Below are positions 1-12,160 of a stretch of 64,000 nt of DNA, one piece after another (position 1 is the stretch's first letter; the number at the start of each line of letters is the position of its first letter). Where the stretch lies: NCBI GenBank assembly GCA_037976565.1, contig CP137686.1, positions 4,382,019-4,446,018 of the forward strand. The letters run 5' to 3'. The DNA is from Mesocentrotus franciscanus (lineage: Eukaryota; Echinodermata; Echinoidea; Camarodonta; Strongylocentrotidae). The notes below the pieces were generated by a model that was not told the origin of the DNA, made no database searches, and saw nothing but the letters and a program-made list of their open reading frames with translations. The translations under genes and the position numbers were made by a program.

Positions 1-115
1 AACCTTGCAGTACACACCAATACTTATATGCTAGATGATCAACCTTTCCTGATCGATTCCACAACGTTTCCTTCACAATGCAATCGCATGACCAGAACTG
101 GCCTTTATCTTTAAC
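1..115. repeat. Dispersed 115 bp repeat, copy 1
   Basis: The first 115 bases match 41161-41275 in the same orientation with only about eight mismatches. The copy may begin left of the window. The family is unknown. Confidence 0.88.
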
Positions 116-1626
116 ACGACAATCTTGGCTTATTAAAATTGAGATGGGCTAATACTTATGACAAAAAATAACAACAAGCAATTTATTATGTGATCAACTG
201 AAAGCAGGTAATACAACATTTTGTCCTGATACCTTTGGCTTCCAAATCCTTCTCAGCAGCTTCAAAAAATCCATTGCAATGTCACCCAAATAACTGTATT
301 AAAGATGATGTAGCATTTCAGTTTCACATATAAAACTTTGAGCTCTGAGTATACATGTACATTCCAACAAATGTACAATGCAGACATGTGGTAAAGTCGT
401 AGAAACACTACTACTACTATACGTGTATGTGCTCCACACAGTGGAGTACGCTGTACATGTAGGGAAAAAGGAGGAATAAGTGGACATTTCTCCACTTTGA
501 GGTGATACACAACAACCAAAACAACAAACATGTTGGTGAAATTGGAATAGATTGATTTTGTTGTTGTTGTTGCCTTGCATTTTCTCTAATTCTTAAGATT
601 TTATAGTGGATGTGCAGATTATTTTGGCCTGAATATCTGGCTCAGTATCATGATGCCAAATACATGTACTTTCACTGAGATTTGCCAGCAAAATTCTTGA
701 AATCTGTGATTAATTATAGATCGCATATATAGGCCAAGATAAATGGTAGAAATATAAAAGTGGTGTACAGTATTCTATTTACAAATAATGCCTCTGTCAA
801 AAGATCCCTTAAAACATACTTCTTCCCTCAATAACTTTTTGCAATTCACCTATTCTTTATTTAAGTCTGTGCACTTCTTGTTTCTTCTTCAAATTCTTTT
901 TTTTAAGTGCTATGGTACAGTTTGTTGTTTGTGCTCCTAAATTATCAATATTATTATTATTATTAAGTAATACCAGATACGTGTTCTGAGATGTGCTGGC
1001 AAAATTCTGAAAGTATAAAAACACAGTTTATGTGAGTACACTGCACATGTATTGTGCAATACCGTGTAACTAGAATGCAGATCAATAGGCTTTGAAATAT
1101 TACACCAAATTGTGAAAGCCAGCTGTAAAAATAGATCAATTGCATCGCCTCTTTTTGTCCAATCGATATCGTACAGATTTTGTCTTTGAATCGGTGCGTA
1201 ATGTAGGTACTTCCATGAAAAATAAGGGCTAGACTGTACAAGGGGATATCCAGGAAATGGTGAATTCTAGGAAACATTGACCTTTTTTGTTATCATTTTA
1301 ATCGAAACAAAATATGAACAGATATTATACAGGTAGGCCTATAGGGTGCAGATACAGAGGGCAATATGCCCTGTTGACTCATTAGAAAAAAGGCGTACTG
1401 TAATTGAAGAAATAGCCATCAGAGAATGAAATTTCTGTCAATGAGTTACATGTACATGTAAGCATACATGTACACCTTTAATGCAAAACATCTCTGAAAA
1501 CAATAATTTTCGCCTTGGCGTGGTATAAGAGTAGCCCTCATGAATAAAATTTGAAATATTTTCCCCCTAGGCTACATGCACCTACATTTATGTGAATGTT
1601 AACATTGAGGCCACTCATACATGTAG

Positions 1627-1716
1627 GTAATAATTGCGGAGCGCCAGGAGTGTCAAGTATGACAGATACATACATGAGCGCTGTACAAGTATATATACCC
1701 ACTATTATTATTTTTT
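1627..1716 (+). mobile_element. 3' fragment of tRNA-derived SINE (34.1 kb family)
   Basis: Matches the 3' part of the SINE at 34141-34423: taattgcggagcgccaggag, then tgtcaag, gacagat, gagcgctgtacaag and a degraded (ATT)n tail. The tRNA-like head is missing. Confidence 0.8.
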
Positions 1717-2833
1717 ATGGATTTTACATTGTTGCAGTACGTGTACATGAAGGTCAATATTTGTGTGCAATATGCATCCTCTTGATCTACATAGTACATG
1801 TACATGTATGATACATGTCTTTGTGTAGGCATACATGTAGGTATACATGTACATGTATACAACATGCTTACATACAGGCATACATTGTACACAATGCTAG
1901 TACAGTGTACCGGTAGGCAGAATCCAGAATCCAGTCTAGGTAAATGTGAATATGCTCAATGATGGTGTTCTGTATAGAGCTCTGTATAGAGCTCGTACAC
2001 ATTCAAGTAGGCCGACAGAGTTTATTTTGCGCACAAAAAACGCCATGGACAGAAGGACTAGTTTTGAAAGTAGTGAAGCACACTGTACAGTATATGTAGA
2101 TCGAGAGGTCATAACTGGGGCCAAGGCTGGCCTACCAATACATCAAAAGGTATTCGTGGGACTAAATATAGGCTTTTTATTATGCAGTTACATGTATGTT
2201 TCAAGTGCTTGTATGCTGTTTTAGCCCTACATGTACATGTATGTTCATGTTGAATACATAGCCTGTATGTAGTGCAGTACTTTTGCCAAGGAGGAAGTAA
2301 TTAACACACAATGAACTCTTACTTTGTTATACGATATCATTTGACATTATAATGGAAAAAATTAATAGTGAAAGTATCCTTAATTTACAAACAATGGAGC
2401 TTACATGTGACGGAAGAAAAAGAGATTATTTCAGGAACATGTATAATTGAAAGTTCATTTAGAGTTCACATTCAAACATTCATGTATCTATACATGTATG
2501 TACTATACATCCTCCTTGTATGCATACACATGTGCAAAATTGCAAAATCTGTGAGTGTCACTTGTCAGTAGATTTGTGGAATTTTAGACCATCTTCCACA
2601 AGTCGAGTGATTTGGTGAAATAAAGAGGTGAGAAGTCTCATTATAGACCATCTGTACACCGTGAGGTTGTGTCCTGTGATTATCAACCATAAAAGTAATC
2701 TGAGATGCCCCCCTTTCACACTTTTGATTGTTGCATCTGAGGACAGGCTTTGGTGTTAGCCAGCCAGTGAGGTCCAGTTTAGAGTTGCCCAATTGCCATA
2801 CCCATGGCTTCATGAGGTTTTAAACTTCTTCAC

Positions 2834-3481
2834 TTGCTAAAATATTACAAATCATGTACATTTCCTTTACTTCTGAGAGATGGACATTCACACACAGCAT
2901 CATTTAAAACGCCTCTATACAATGTATTAGGTAATGTGAATATGCTCAATGATGGTGTTCTGTTCAATATTACAAATCACCTACATGTACATGTACATTT
3001 CCTTCATAATAATAATAATAATAATAATAATCTTTTATAGTCCACTCCAAATTTTATTAAACCGAAAATGGAAAATCTTTGTGCCCAATTGATCGTGAGC
3101 CCGGCAGCCACTGAGCAGCGTACATTTCCTTTATAATAATAATAATAATAATAATAATCTTTTATAGTCCACTCCAAATTTTATTAAACCGAAAATGGAA
3201 AATCTTTGTGCCCAATTGATCGTGAGCCCGGCAGCCACTGAGCAGCGCCAGATCGACATTGCTCTATCCCCTTATTGTTGAACGCCAAACAAGGTAGCAG
3301 CGACTCCCATCTTTTAACGTCTTTTGGTATGACGCGGCCGGGGTTCGAACCCACGACCTCCCGGTTGTGAGGCGGACCTTTACTTACATTATGAGCGATG
3401 AACTTTCACACCCAGCATTACTTGAAAGACCTCTATACAATGTATTTAGGAAGTGTGAATGGACTCAATGAAGGTGTTCTG
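2834..3481. repeat. About 130 bp tandem repeat split by a SINE
   Basis: Unit 1 is 2834-2966 (tattacaaatcat through gcctctatacaatgtatta to gatggtgttctg). Unit 2 starts at 2967 (tattacaaatcac), is interrupted by the SINE, and resumes at about 3380 (cacccagcattacttgaaag ... ctctatacaatgtattta ... gaaggtgttctg). A further end piece, gaatatgctcaatgatggtg, is at 1947. Confidence 0.75.
2994..3395 (-). mobile_element. tRNA-derived SINE, minus strand, tail duplicated
   Basis: On the minus strand, a tRNA-like 3' half (anticodon loop ctcacaa, B box gggttcgaacccc at 3341-3353) leads a body that ends in (ATT)n. The last 127 bases, 2994-3120, are tandemly repeated at 3121-3247, almost without change. The 5' half of the tRNA-like head is absent, so this is a 5'-truncated copy. 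The family differs from that at 34.1 kb. Confidence 0.8.
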
Positions 3482-3686
3482 CTTTGGCTTGAAGACCTCT
3501 GAAATAAGAGCAATTTAAAATCTTACCTTGCTAACTTCAGTGTTTGTCTGTAGAAGCAGGTTATTATTAAAGTCCATAAAAGTCTGGCCTTGCAAACAAA
3601 GGGATTAACTTTATTTTTCAAGTCAATTTGAGCTTTTAAAGACTACTGCCATCTGTTTGATGTTAAGCTGCATTGAAGCTAGAACG

Positions 3687-3873
3687 TAGTCAAACGTGTC
3701 TTAGTGGCCACCTCGATCTTTATAAAGGCCACCTTTCTATAGTGGCCATGCATTGTACCTCCCTAGAGAAAAAACATGTGTATATTGTAGAACCTGTCTT
3801 GAAAGGTCACATGTCTACAGTGGCCACCTTTTCTGTTTCCCCTTAGCAGCCTTTATAGACAGGTTTGACTGTA
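3687..3873. mobile_element. CAGTCAAACCTGTCTATAG MITE, copy 1
   Basis: Left end gtagtcaaacgtgtcttagt, right end tatagacaggtttgactgta. Alternating sense and antisense ggccacctttctatagtggc motifs make it highly self-complementary. Confidence 0.82.
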
Positions 3874-4562
3874 TATTAGGTCCAATTGTGATTTGAGTGT
3901 GTATACAAAGACCTTGTGCATGTACACTGTAGTGTATTCAATCGCCCTTTGTGTCACATGGTTGGTATTGACCCTTATTGATTTGAAGGGATTATCAGAT
4001 TAAGAGCTAGGTCAATCCTATGGAATTGGGAGTTAGGATTGTCATTAACTTTGACATGTCTATTGTCGTCACAGCATTATATCATTGTGTCTTGACCTTA
4101 TGCAGTCGATATGGCTGACAGAGTGAGCTTAAATTGATCAATTTATTGGCTTGAACCTTTGAACTTTGACTATGCAGAGCTTTGTTTGACATAGGCGTAC
4201 ATGTGGGCCTATGGATTCTCCAAGCAATTGACATAAATATAGGCCTAAAGGTATACTTGGAAGTTGGAGGGAGATCTGTAGACTGTACATGTACACTGTA
4301 CATACATGTACACTACCGCTCAAAGGTTTTGGCACAACGGTTCGGTTACGGTTTGGTACCGTTTGTCCTATCGTAAGCTTTCCGCGGTTATCTCCAAGCT
4401 TTTGTTGTTCGGTGAGAATCCGCGGGAAGCTATCGGAGCGCAAACGGTGAGCAAACGGTGAGCAAACGGTGAGCAAACGGTTAGCCAGAGAGAGCGCACG
4501 CGCGGATTTCTTTCTCAGAACGGTGAACGGTGAAACTCCGCGGTTAGCTAAAGAGCGCGCAC

Positions 4563-4643
4563 GCGATGAAAGGCTGTATTGTGACGTAACAATGACTGAT
4601 TTTACAAAGCCGCATGTAGATCTAGGAATCACGTTTGCTATAA
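4563..4643. repeat. Internal direct repeat of the 5.26 kb segment, copy 1
   Basis: Shares gcgatgaaaggctgtattgt, gacgtaacaatgactgattt and gatctaggaatcacgtttgc with 8587-8665, same orientation. Confidence 0.9.
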
Positions 4644-6359
4644 ATGTTTAAAGAATGAAGACTTGTGCTCTGCATTCGAACGATTCTGGTGAAGATAATG
4701 ATGGTGACGTTTTAATGAAGTTGTTAATGGTGATGATGACGATGAAATCATGATGAAATTATGATGAGATGGTGGTGATGATTGTGGGGCGGTGGTTACT
4801 GGTTAGGTCTTAGGATGATCGTGAAAAATTACGATTGTAAATTTGATGTTGATGAAAAATGAGGGAATACATATTAGCGATCATTTTTAGTTGTCGACGT
4901 GAGATTCGCTAGAGGCTTGATAATAAAATCTTTAAAATAGAATGGATCAATGACTGTCACTGTCTTAGGAGTGTCGATTAGACCAGAGTTGATTTAACAG
5001 GAAAGAATGAAGGAGAGAGAAAGAATGAGAGGCAGGCAGTTTTGACAAAATTTGAAAAGTACTGGATGGAGTTGGAGAAAGCTGAAGATATTATTCGGGA
5101 AGGAAAGGAGATGAGGTATCATCAAGGCCAGAATGGGGAAAAAACAAATAAAATGATTATGGTATATATATGAAAAGGGAAATGGCTATCGACTAAACAG
5201 TGTTGATTAGTTATAAATATAATTAGGCAAGACACGAACACGTTAGTCTATTTCCGCACAACTTTCTACTTCTAGTTCCTCTTTATATCCATTCATTCAT
5301 AAAATTAATGATTTATTGAATAAAAACTTCAATGGCAGCCGTGCAAAGCTGCATTGATGATGTGTACAGTATAAACGAATTATAAATTGACAACTGACAA
5401 TTACAAGTAATACAAAATCACAATCAAATATGGTTTTAAAAAATCATGATCAAAATATGGAATATATAATTATAATTTATACTGCCAGAATTACAGACAA
5501 AAGAACATGACAAAAATGTAGTACCGAGAATGAGAGAGAGTGAAAGAGGAGTGTATGTAAGTGATGTAGTAAGGAGGAGGTAGACAATCGTAGAGAGTAG
5601 CCATTTCCTATTTCCTCCATTCCTGTCAAAAGTAATCCAAACTTATCAAAAACTAATCAAAACCTTTCCGAATATTCAATCAATTTTTTTAGATACTTCT
5701 TGCTGTAAGTCAGGCCCATGTTCGGGTTCGGTGGTATAATATTAATAGCAAGACCAAGAAAAGTTCGTAAATATACTCACCCCTAAACTTGATTTACTAC
5801 GCTCGCGTGGCTCCTGTCAAATTCTACCAGTTTTTAACCAGCAAGCCCCCCAGGGAAACAATTTTATCTCTTATCTTGTCGACATAATTATATCATTCAA
5901 CGACTCGACTCTTATCTCAATCTCTTGTTGAGTGACTTGATGACAGAGAAAGTCCATGTTACGCAATGTCTCCCTTTGGTTCCCACGCTCGGACCTGTAG
6001 TTCTTGGAGCCTTGCCAACTGCTCATGAATATTGATGTTTGCGGTTCGACAATGCAACATAAATATTTTAAAGGGTAAGTCGAGTTGTTTTCTTCTTTCC
6101 TACTACGAACACATCCATTTCTATGAAATAATATTTTATTAGAATGTATGGTTTTGTGTTTGAACACTATCAATATTGATGGAATCATACCATATTTGAG
6201 TTTTCTGTTGTACGCAGGAAACCTACATTTTGTTTTCTTTTATCCAAACACCCGCCTGTTTTGAATGTAAACATTCCCCTTCCTTATCTTGGGTTGTTGA
6301 TTATTAAGCAGCAAATGGGTTTTCTTCCAGTCTCTCTCTACCCCACCCCCTTTATCTCT

Positions 6360-7485
6360 TTACTATATTCCCTCTTTCTTTCTCTCTCCCTCCCCATGTC
6401 TCCCTTCTTTCTCTCTGTACCCCGTCTCCCCTCCGTCGCCTTTCTCTTATTTCTCTTCCTCTCTCTCTGTCTCTCCCCCGTCCTTTCAAGTTTTCTTATA
6501 TTCATTCCTTTCCTGAAAGTCTCATAGCATGCGCGTCATTTTCACTGAAATAACAGCCATTTTGTATCCATGTTATAATAAGTTCACGACCCCATATTAA
6601 TAGATGTGACATAACTTGGAAATAATCTTATAAGTTTTGCAATAAATTTTGCAAGGAAACAATTAACCTCCCTGGTTTTATGTCGAATACAAGAGCTTCC
6701 CAACTCAGGAGTAATCATAGCTTGCATGTGAACTGAATGTCATAAAATGGAGATCCCATTGTCATTATAATTACGGTAATCCCTGAGCGCGCGCAGTACA
6801 TATCAATTTCAACCACCTGTATTTGGGTCATGAGGTCATGTCGAGATCGTGTCGCTTTTGTTTAAAAACAATCCTGGTTTGTGAAAATAATGTTTGCGGT
6901 CTGTGGCAAAATTTGTATTTTGTAGGGCCATGGTTCAACTGATTGGTAATGAATGAATAGAATTATAAAGAATTATTTGTTATTTGGAGTTATGGATCGT
7001 TCATTAAATTTTCAAATCTCTATATCTCTTTCTTTCTCTTTATATCTTTCACCCCCTCTCTCTCTCTCTCTCTCTCCCTTTGCGCTCTATTCCCTCTTTC
7101 TTTCTTCTATCTGCCTGTCCCACTAACCCCTCCCTCTTCTCTCTTTCTCCCTTCCTTACATTCATACCTTCCTGAAAATCTCGCTACATACACATCGTTT
7201 TTCTAGAAATAGCAGCCATATTTATCCATATTATAATAAGTTCATAACCCCATATCAATAGATGTGATATAACTTGGAAATAGTTTTGCAATCAATTTTG
7301 CAAGAAAACAACTAACCTCCCTGGTTTATGTCGAATAGCTTCCATGCAAACTGAATGTCATAAAATGGAGATCCCATTGTCATTATAATTCGGGGAATCC
7401 CTACGTGCGCGCAGTACATATCAAATTTCAACCACCTGTATTTGGGCCATGAGGTTAATGTTGAGATCGTGTCGCTTTGCCCCCC
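6360..7485. repeat. Tandem duplication of about 620-660 bp
   Basis: 6360-6870 and 7020-7485 share, in order, a pyrimidine-rich stretch, tataataagttca, ataacttggaaata, cataaaatggagatcccatt, gcgcgcagtacatatca and gagatcgtgtcgcttt. Offsets fall from 658 to 621, so small deletions have occurred in the second copy. Confidence 0.88.
7040..7160. repeat. Pyrimidine-rich tract with (CT)n
   Basis: ctctctctctctctctctcc around 7052-7078 inside the tandem duplication of 6.4-7.5 kb. Confidence 0.9.
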
Positions 7486-7598
7486 TCCCTTCCACACGTT
7501 CTTGGCGGGATTAATCGCAACTGATCTCCCCTTCTTTTCTTCTTCCTCTTTTGTTCCCTTTTAGCTCTCTTTCCCTTTCCCGTCCTTCTCTTCTTTTT

Positions 7599-8433
7599 TG
7601 GCGGGGCGGTGAGGAGGCAAGGGCCTTTTGCCCATCCCCGATCCACAACTTATTGGGGGAAATTGCAACTGATATCCCCTTTCTTTTCTTATCCCTCTTT
7701 TTCCTTCCCTTTTATCTCCTCTTTTACTTTCCCTTTCCTTCCTTCTCTCTTATTTTTTTATGGGGGAATGTAACAGCCTGGGAGGCAAGGCCCTTTCGCT
7801 CCCCCTCCCCCGATCTTCTTATTTTCCTCCTATTTCTTGTCTTCTTCCTCTTTCACTTTCCCTTCTTTTCATTCTCTCTCTCTCTTTGCGGGGCAAGGCC
7901 CGCCCCTGGATCCGCGCCTGATTTAACTCATGGGTAAGCAGCTCTTAGTAGACTATTATTCAATTCCATTCTATTCAATTCGTTCCCGAAGAGTAGTTAA
8001 GAGATTAACTTATAGGGGCAAGGGCCTTTGCCCATCCCCGATCCACAACTTATTGGGGAAAATTGCAACTGATATCCCCTTTCTTTTCTTATCCCTCTTT
8101 TTTCCTTCCCTTTATCTCCTCTTTTACTTTTTTTCTTTCCCTTTCCTTTCCTTCTCTTTTTTTTTTTTGATGGGGGATGTAACAGCCTGGGAGGCAAGGC
8201 CCTTCCGCTCCCCTCCCCGACCTTCTTATTTTTCTCCAATTTCTTGTCTTCTTCCTCTTTCTCTCCTCTTTCACTTTCCCTTCTTTTCATTCTCTCTCTT
8301 TTTGCGGGGCAAGGCCCGCTCCCCCTGGATCCGCGCCTGATTTAACTGATGGGTAAGCAGCTCTTAGTAGACTATTATTCAATTCCATTTTATTCAATTC
8401 GTTCCCGAAGAGTAGTTAAGAGATTAACTTATA
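7599..8433. repeat. Tandem duplication of about 415 bp, nearly identical
   Basis: Both copies contain catccccgatccacaactta (7633 and 8033), a pyrimidine-rich middle, and a last 95 bases (7920-8014 and 8339-8433) that differ by only two or so bases. Reading frames here are low-complexity and not genes. Confidence 0.9.
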
Positions 8434-8586
8434 TAAACAAAACTAAAAAAGACTCGTACATGACAAAACATGCCAGGTAATACAAATGGAAGTAATCATT
8501 ACAAAATCAAAAGTTTAAAAGAGTTATAGGTAACGTTGTATGTAAGTATTGGTACAAAAATCATTGATATGTAGATATAAGATCCT

Positions 8587-8665
8587 GCGATGAAAGCTGT
8601 ATTGTGACGTAACAATGACTGATTTTATAACGCCTCATGCAGATCTAGGAATCACGTTTGCTATA
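8587..8665. repeat. Internal direct repeat of the 5.26 kb segment, copy 2
   Basis: Direct copy of 4563-4643 with a handful of differences. It is followed immediately by half of the 61.6 kb palindromic element. Confidence 0.9.
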
Positions 8666-8675
8666 CATGTAAACA

Positions 8676-8772
8676 GGAACTTTTAGATTTGCACGACGAG
8701 AACGTGGACTGCCACATGTGACATCCTTTTAAGGCAATGTGACATCCTTTTAAGGCACTGCCGGGCACTGCC
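8676..8772. mobile_element. Half copy of the 61.6 kb palindromic MITE
   Basis: ggaacttttagatttgcacg, acgagaacgtggactgccac and ccttttaaggcactgccggg match the left half of 61642-61806. The right arm is absent. It lies inside the 5.26 kb segment. Confidence 0.82.
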
Positions 8773-9893
8773 TTATCGTACAAAAACAATGCTGATGGCC
8801 AATCAGATCAATCGTTTGATACTGGGTTAAAATATCACTGGCTAACTCGTGAATATTCATTAACTCAAATCAAGATGGCTGACAACAAATCACGTTGACG
8901 ACAAGTCTTTCTTGGCTTAAACATTAATTTAGATTTTAGGATCTAAATGAGCAAGCTATCGTAAGTCAAAGTTCATATTTCCGTTTCAATTATTTTATAA
9001 ATTAAGATGGAATGTAATACTGCAGCCAAAGCGGATATATGAAGACGTAAAGAGTGAAAAAACTTGTTGCATATCTCATTCATCTCGGTGCGGCCGAACC
9101 GAACCATTCCTTCCACACACTACCCCATACGCCGTACTCACTGAATTCAGTCTATGTATAATTGCGGTCACAGGAGCAAGATGTAATCTCAGCGGAACAA
9201 CCGTCTATGAACATTCTCTCACGCTATTGTGATGAAATAATCAAGTGATTGTGACGTCAGTGGCAAGCGCGCATCGGTATGATTGTGAATGCAATGAACT
9301 AGTACTCCGATCTCCGCGTGTGTGCGACTTTTGAGATTTCTACAGATACGCGCTCGCAGACTCAGCGCACACATATCTTTCTGTTATTAACCGTAATACT
9401 TCGGTTAGCAAACGGTGAGCAAACGGTGAGCAAACGGTGAGCAAACGGTTAGCTAACGGCGCGGCACCGAAGAGCGGTGAACGGCGAGGCACCGTTCTCC
9501 GTTCACCGTTTACAGTTCGGAGCGGTGCACGAGAAGAAACCGATGCCAAAACCTTTGAGCGGTAGTGTAGGCATATGTTGCTGACCTACAAATGCATTGA
9601 GAGACCTCAGAGAGAGTCCTCTGTAAAAGCTACATGTAAGTGGTGGTCTGTGGATATTTTTTAGGAAAGTAACTCCAAATAGACATGTCTACACATTTAT
9701 AGCTAACTTCTACAAAACAAACGTTGAAGCCGCGTAACATGGACACTGGACAGCACCTTCTTTTTATAATTCCTGTTCAAAATTATAAATGACAGCCATT
9801 ACTGTTGAAACATTCACAACCTGAATAAGAATTCAGTGTTGTTTCAGTTGCAGTTCAAGTATTTCATGGCACGATTGTTAAAGCCTCGGTCAC

Positions 9894-10020
9894 AAATGCC
9901 ATTACGAACTGCTACGAACGCCGTACGAAAGATTTTCAGACAATGGAAATTCGGGAAGACAATGGAAAAACAGAGATTCGTACGAAATTATCGTTCGTAC
10001 GAATCTTTGTGACCGTAGCA
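9894..10020. mobile_element. Palindromic element with CGGTCACAAA ends
   Basis: gcctcggtcacaaatgcc and gaatctttgtgaccgtagc are imperfect inverted ends; inner cgtacgaa words also pair. About 127 bp. Confidence 0.65.
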
Positions 10021-10485
10021 TTAGCCAAGCCAAAATCATTCCCTCAAATCTTGAACATTTCTGGGTTTACAGTTGATGTCGGACAAAATTGTACACAGAG
10101 AAGCTGAAATAGTCAACTGTATATCTTTCCCAAAGCTATCTGTCTTCTGGAGGATATCGTTTCCATAGTAGGGATGCAGATCATGATCATTGGAAGAGGA
10201 TGGACAGCTGAGGCTATCCATCATATCTGGAATCCGATACTCAAGCAATGCCCTTCAATACTAGATCCTGTCTACTGGGAAGATGTACTGGCACTAAAAC
10301 TACAGTAGTCTCAAATGCAGCCACAGATAGCAATTATACATGACTTTGGCCGAGAATTATATTTGTCCAGGGAAACGTGTGTGTACCCATTTTTATGAAG
10401 CTGATACCAACGCAATGACCTTCATTACCCTCCTAAATTGTCCCTTCTGCCTGATGGGAACATGTACAAATATACATGTACATGT

Positions 10486-10664
10486 TTGTTTGTTTGTTTT
10501 ACCTGAAAGCAACCAGGGGACCGACGGCTTTAAGTCCTCTCCGAGGGACTTGGGAATGAGGATTTATGCCTAACCAAAGGGCACGAGCACATCACCTTGG
10601 TTTTGAACCAGGGACCTCCCGGTTACAAGACCACTGCTCTACCACTGAGCCACTGCACCTCCAT
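10486..10664 (-). mobile_element. tRNA-Thr-like SINE, minus strand
   Basis: On the minus strand it starts ggaggtgcagtggctcagtg and continues gtagagcagtggtcttgtaa, with a TGT anticodon in a ctTGTaa loop and B box ggttcaaaacc. The body contains cctcggagaggac and the tail is (AACA)n. A second copy is at 50996-51210. Confidence 0.85.
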
Positions 10665-11967
10665 GTGATGACACTAAAACCTAGTCTCAAATACAGTCGT
10701 AAAATATCATAACTTCTCAGATTTTTTCAACTACCGGTAAACCATTTTTATGACTGTACATGTAGGATTCCAGAAAAATAAAAGTATATGTAGCTGTAAT
10801 TTTGAATGCCAGCAGTATCATTAGAGATTTTAGAAGGTTTTGAAGTTACCTCAACAGTCATGAAGAAAATGAAAGTCTCAAACATGAGATTGTTACTTTT
10901 GAGTTTGACCAGTAATGTATGAACGAATAGTTACACCATGCTGAATCGAAAAGAACACACTTACATGTATAGATGTAGTCCATTTCTGTGATAGCCATTT
11001 AACCTACAGCATATCAGAAGAAGAAAATTCTGAGAGATATCCCTCCTGTGCCGGTGTACTACTACTAGAAATATAGACTAGTCAGGTTAGTTTAATGGGT
11101 GAAAGAAAATAAACCCTTGGGTCATATCATCCCAATTTAGTGGAGATAAAGAATTGAGTCTTCCTACTTCCTGTTAAAAGGTATTGTTTGTTTACAATCA
11201 GAGTCAACGACCCTTCCCTAATATTACCTCATAGGGACTGCCTATCTGAGGCTATAAAAAGTGATGTATATCAACCTAACCACAATCGTTTATCCAGAGG
11301 TTCATCTCAGGTCAAACAGAGGTCATCTCAGGTCAAGCAGAGGTTGAGCCCACACCCACCAGGATGCTGTCTTTGTAGTTATCATATTTTTCAATAAAAC
11401 CATGATTGATGGATCTAAAAACAAAAGATAATCTTATCAGAATATTCAATAAAAAAACAACTGGGATTCCTTGTTGTTCCCTGTATGAGACAGCCTTTCA
11501 TTTGTTAGGTTTAGAAAATCCGCAAAGGAACAGCATTTTTTAACAATCTTTCAGGCCTACATAACACATATTAGAAACAAAATAGAAGTTGTATGTATAC
11601 ATACTACATGTAAATCCATATGTGAGTCAAAGTAGAGTGGGCAATTCTATAAGTACTAACAAAATATAACTGTATTTTCCGAAGTTTTTGTCTTTATAGC
11701 AAATAAAGATTTACAAAAACAAAAAATTGTTCTATTCAAAAGGCAATGGTGCTATGCGTCCTACAATACATGTAGCATGCAAAAATGCAGATCTATTGTG
11801 TATGTGGGATATACGCACCTGTAAATATACATGTAGGAGTGTTGACGATTTTGTGTATACTGTAGTTACAGTTTTCTTACTGATGACATTTATGTGAATT
11901 ATTGGCTCATTTAGTTAAAATAACATACACAGAAAACTATGGATGATACGGGTATGCACCTGCGCAT

Positions 11968-12160
11968 ACAGTCAAAGTCAAACCTGGCTATTAAAGCCAC
12001 CCCCCCCCCCAAAAAAAGTGGCTACTGTAGACAGGTGGACTTTCTAGACAGGTTTTTTAGAGCTCATACACATGTACTTGTAGAGGGATGAAATAAAGGT
12101 GACCACTACAGACATGTGGCCTTTATAGAGAGATGGCCACTAAGACAGGTTTGACTGTAT
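11968..12160. mobile_element. CAGTCAAACCTGTCTATAG MITE, copy 2
   Basis: Left acagtcaaagtcaaacctgg, right taagacaggtttgactgtat. It contains a C10A7 run at 12001. Confidence 0.82.

Larger units (their letters stand above)
4311..9567. mobile_element. 5.26 kb TA-flanked segment with perfect 24 bp terminal inverted repeats
   Basis: Positions 4311-4334 (CACTACCGCTCAAAGGTTTT, then GGCA) are exactly inverted at 9544-9567. Both ends are flanked by TA (4309-4310 and 9568-9569), as expected for Tc1/mariner-type insertion. Near each end lie 12 bp repeats of TGAGCAAACGGT (4445-4484 and 9408-9449), but these are in the same orientation. An 80 bp segment is directly repeated at 4563-4643 and 8587-8665. No transposase reading frame was seen: the inside is tandem duplications and pyrimidine-rich DNA. 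It could be one non-autonomous element or two related ends brought together. Confidence 0.65.

Noticed and set aside
4138..4632. Minus-strand frame of 164 codons sharing LANRLLTVCSPFAHRL with one at 9340-9549
   Set aside because: The shared peptide is just the translation of the 12 bp TGAGCAAACGGT repeats and flanking arms at both ends of the TA-flanked segment.
7551..8340. Long forward reading frames rich in F, L, S and P
   Set aside because: They run through duplicated pyrimidine-rich DNA; composition explains the lack of stops, and no domain or splice pattern is seen.
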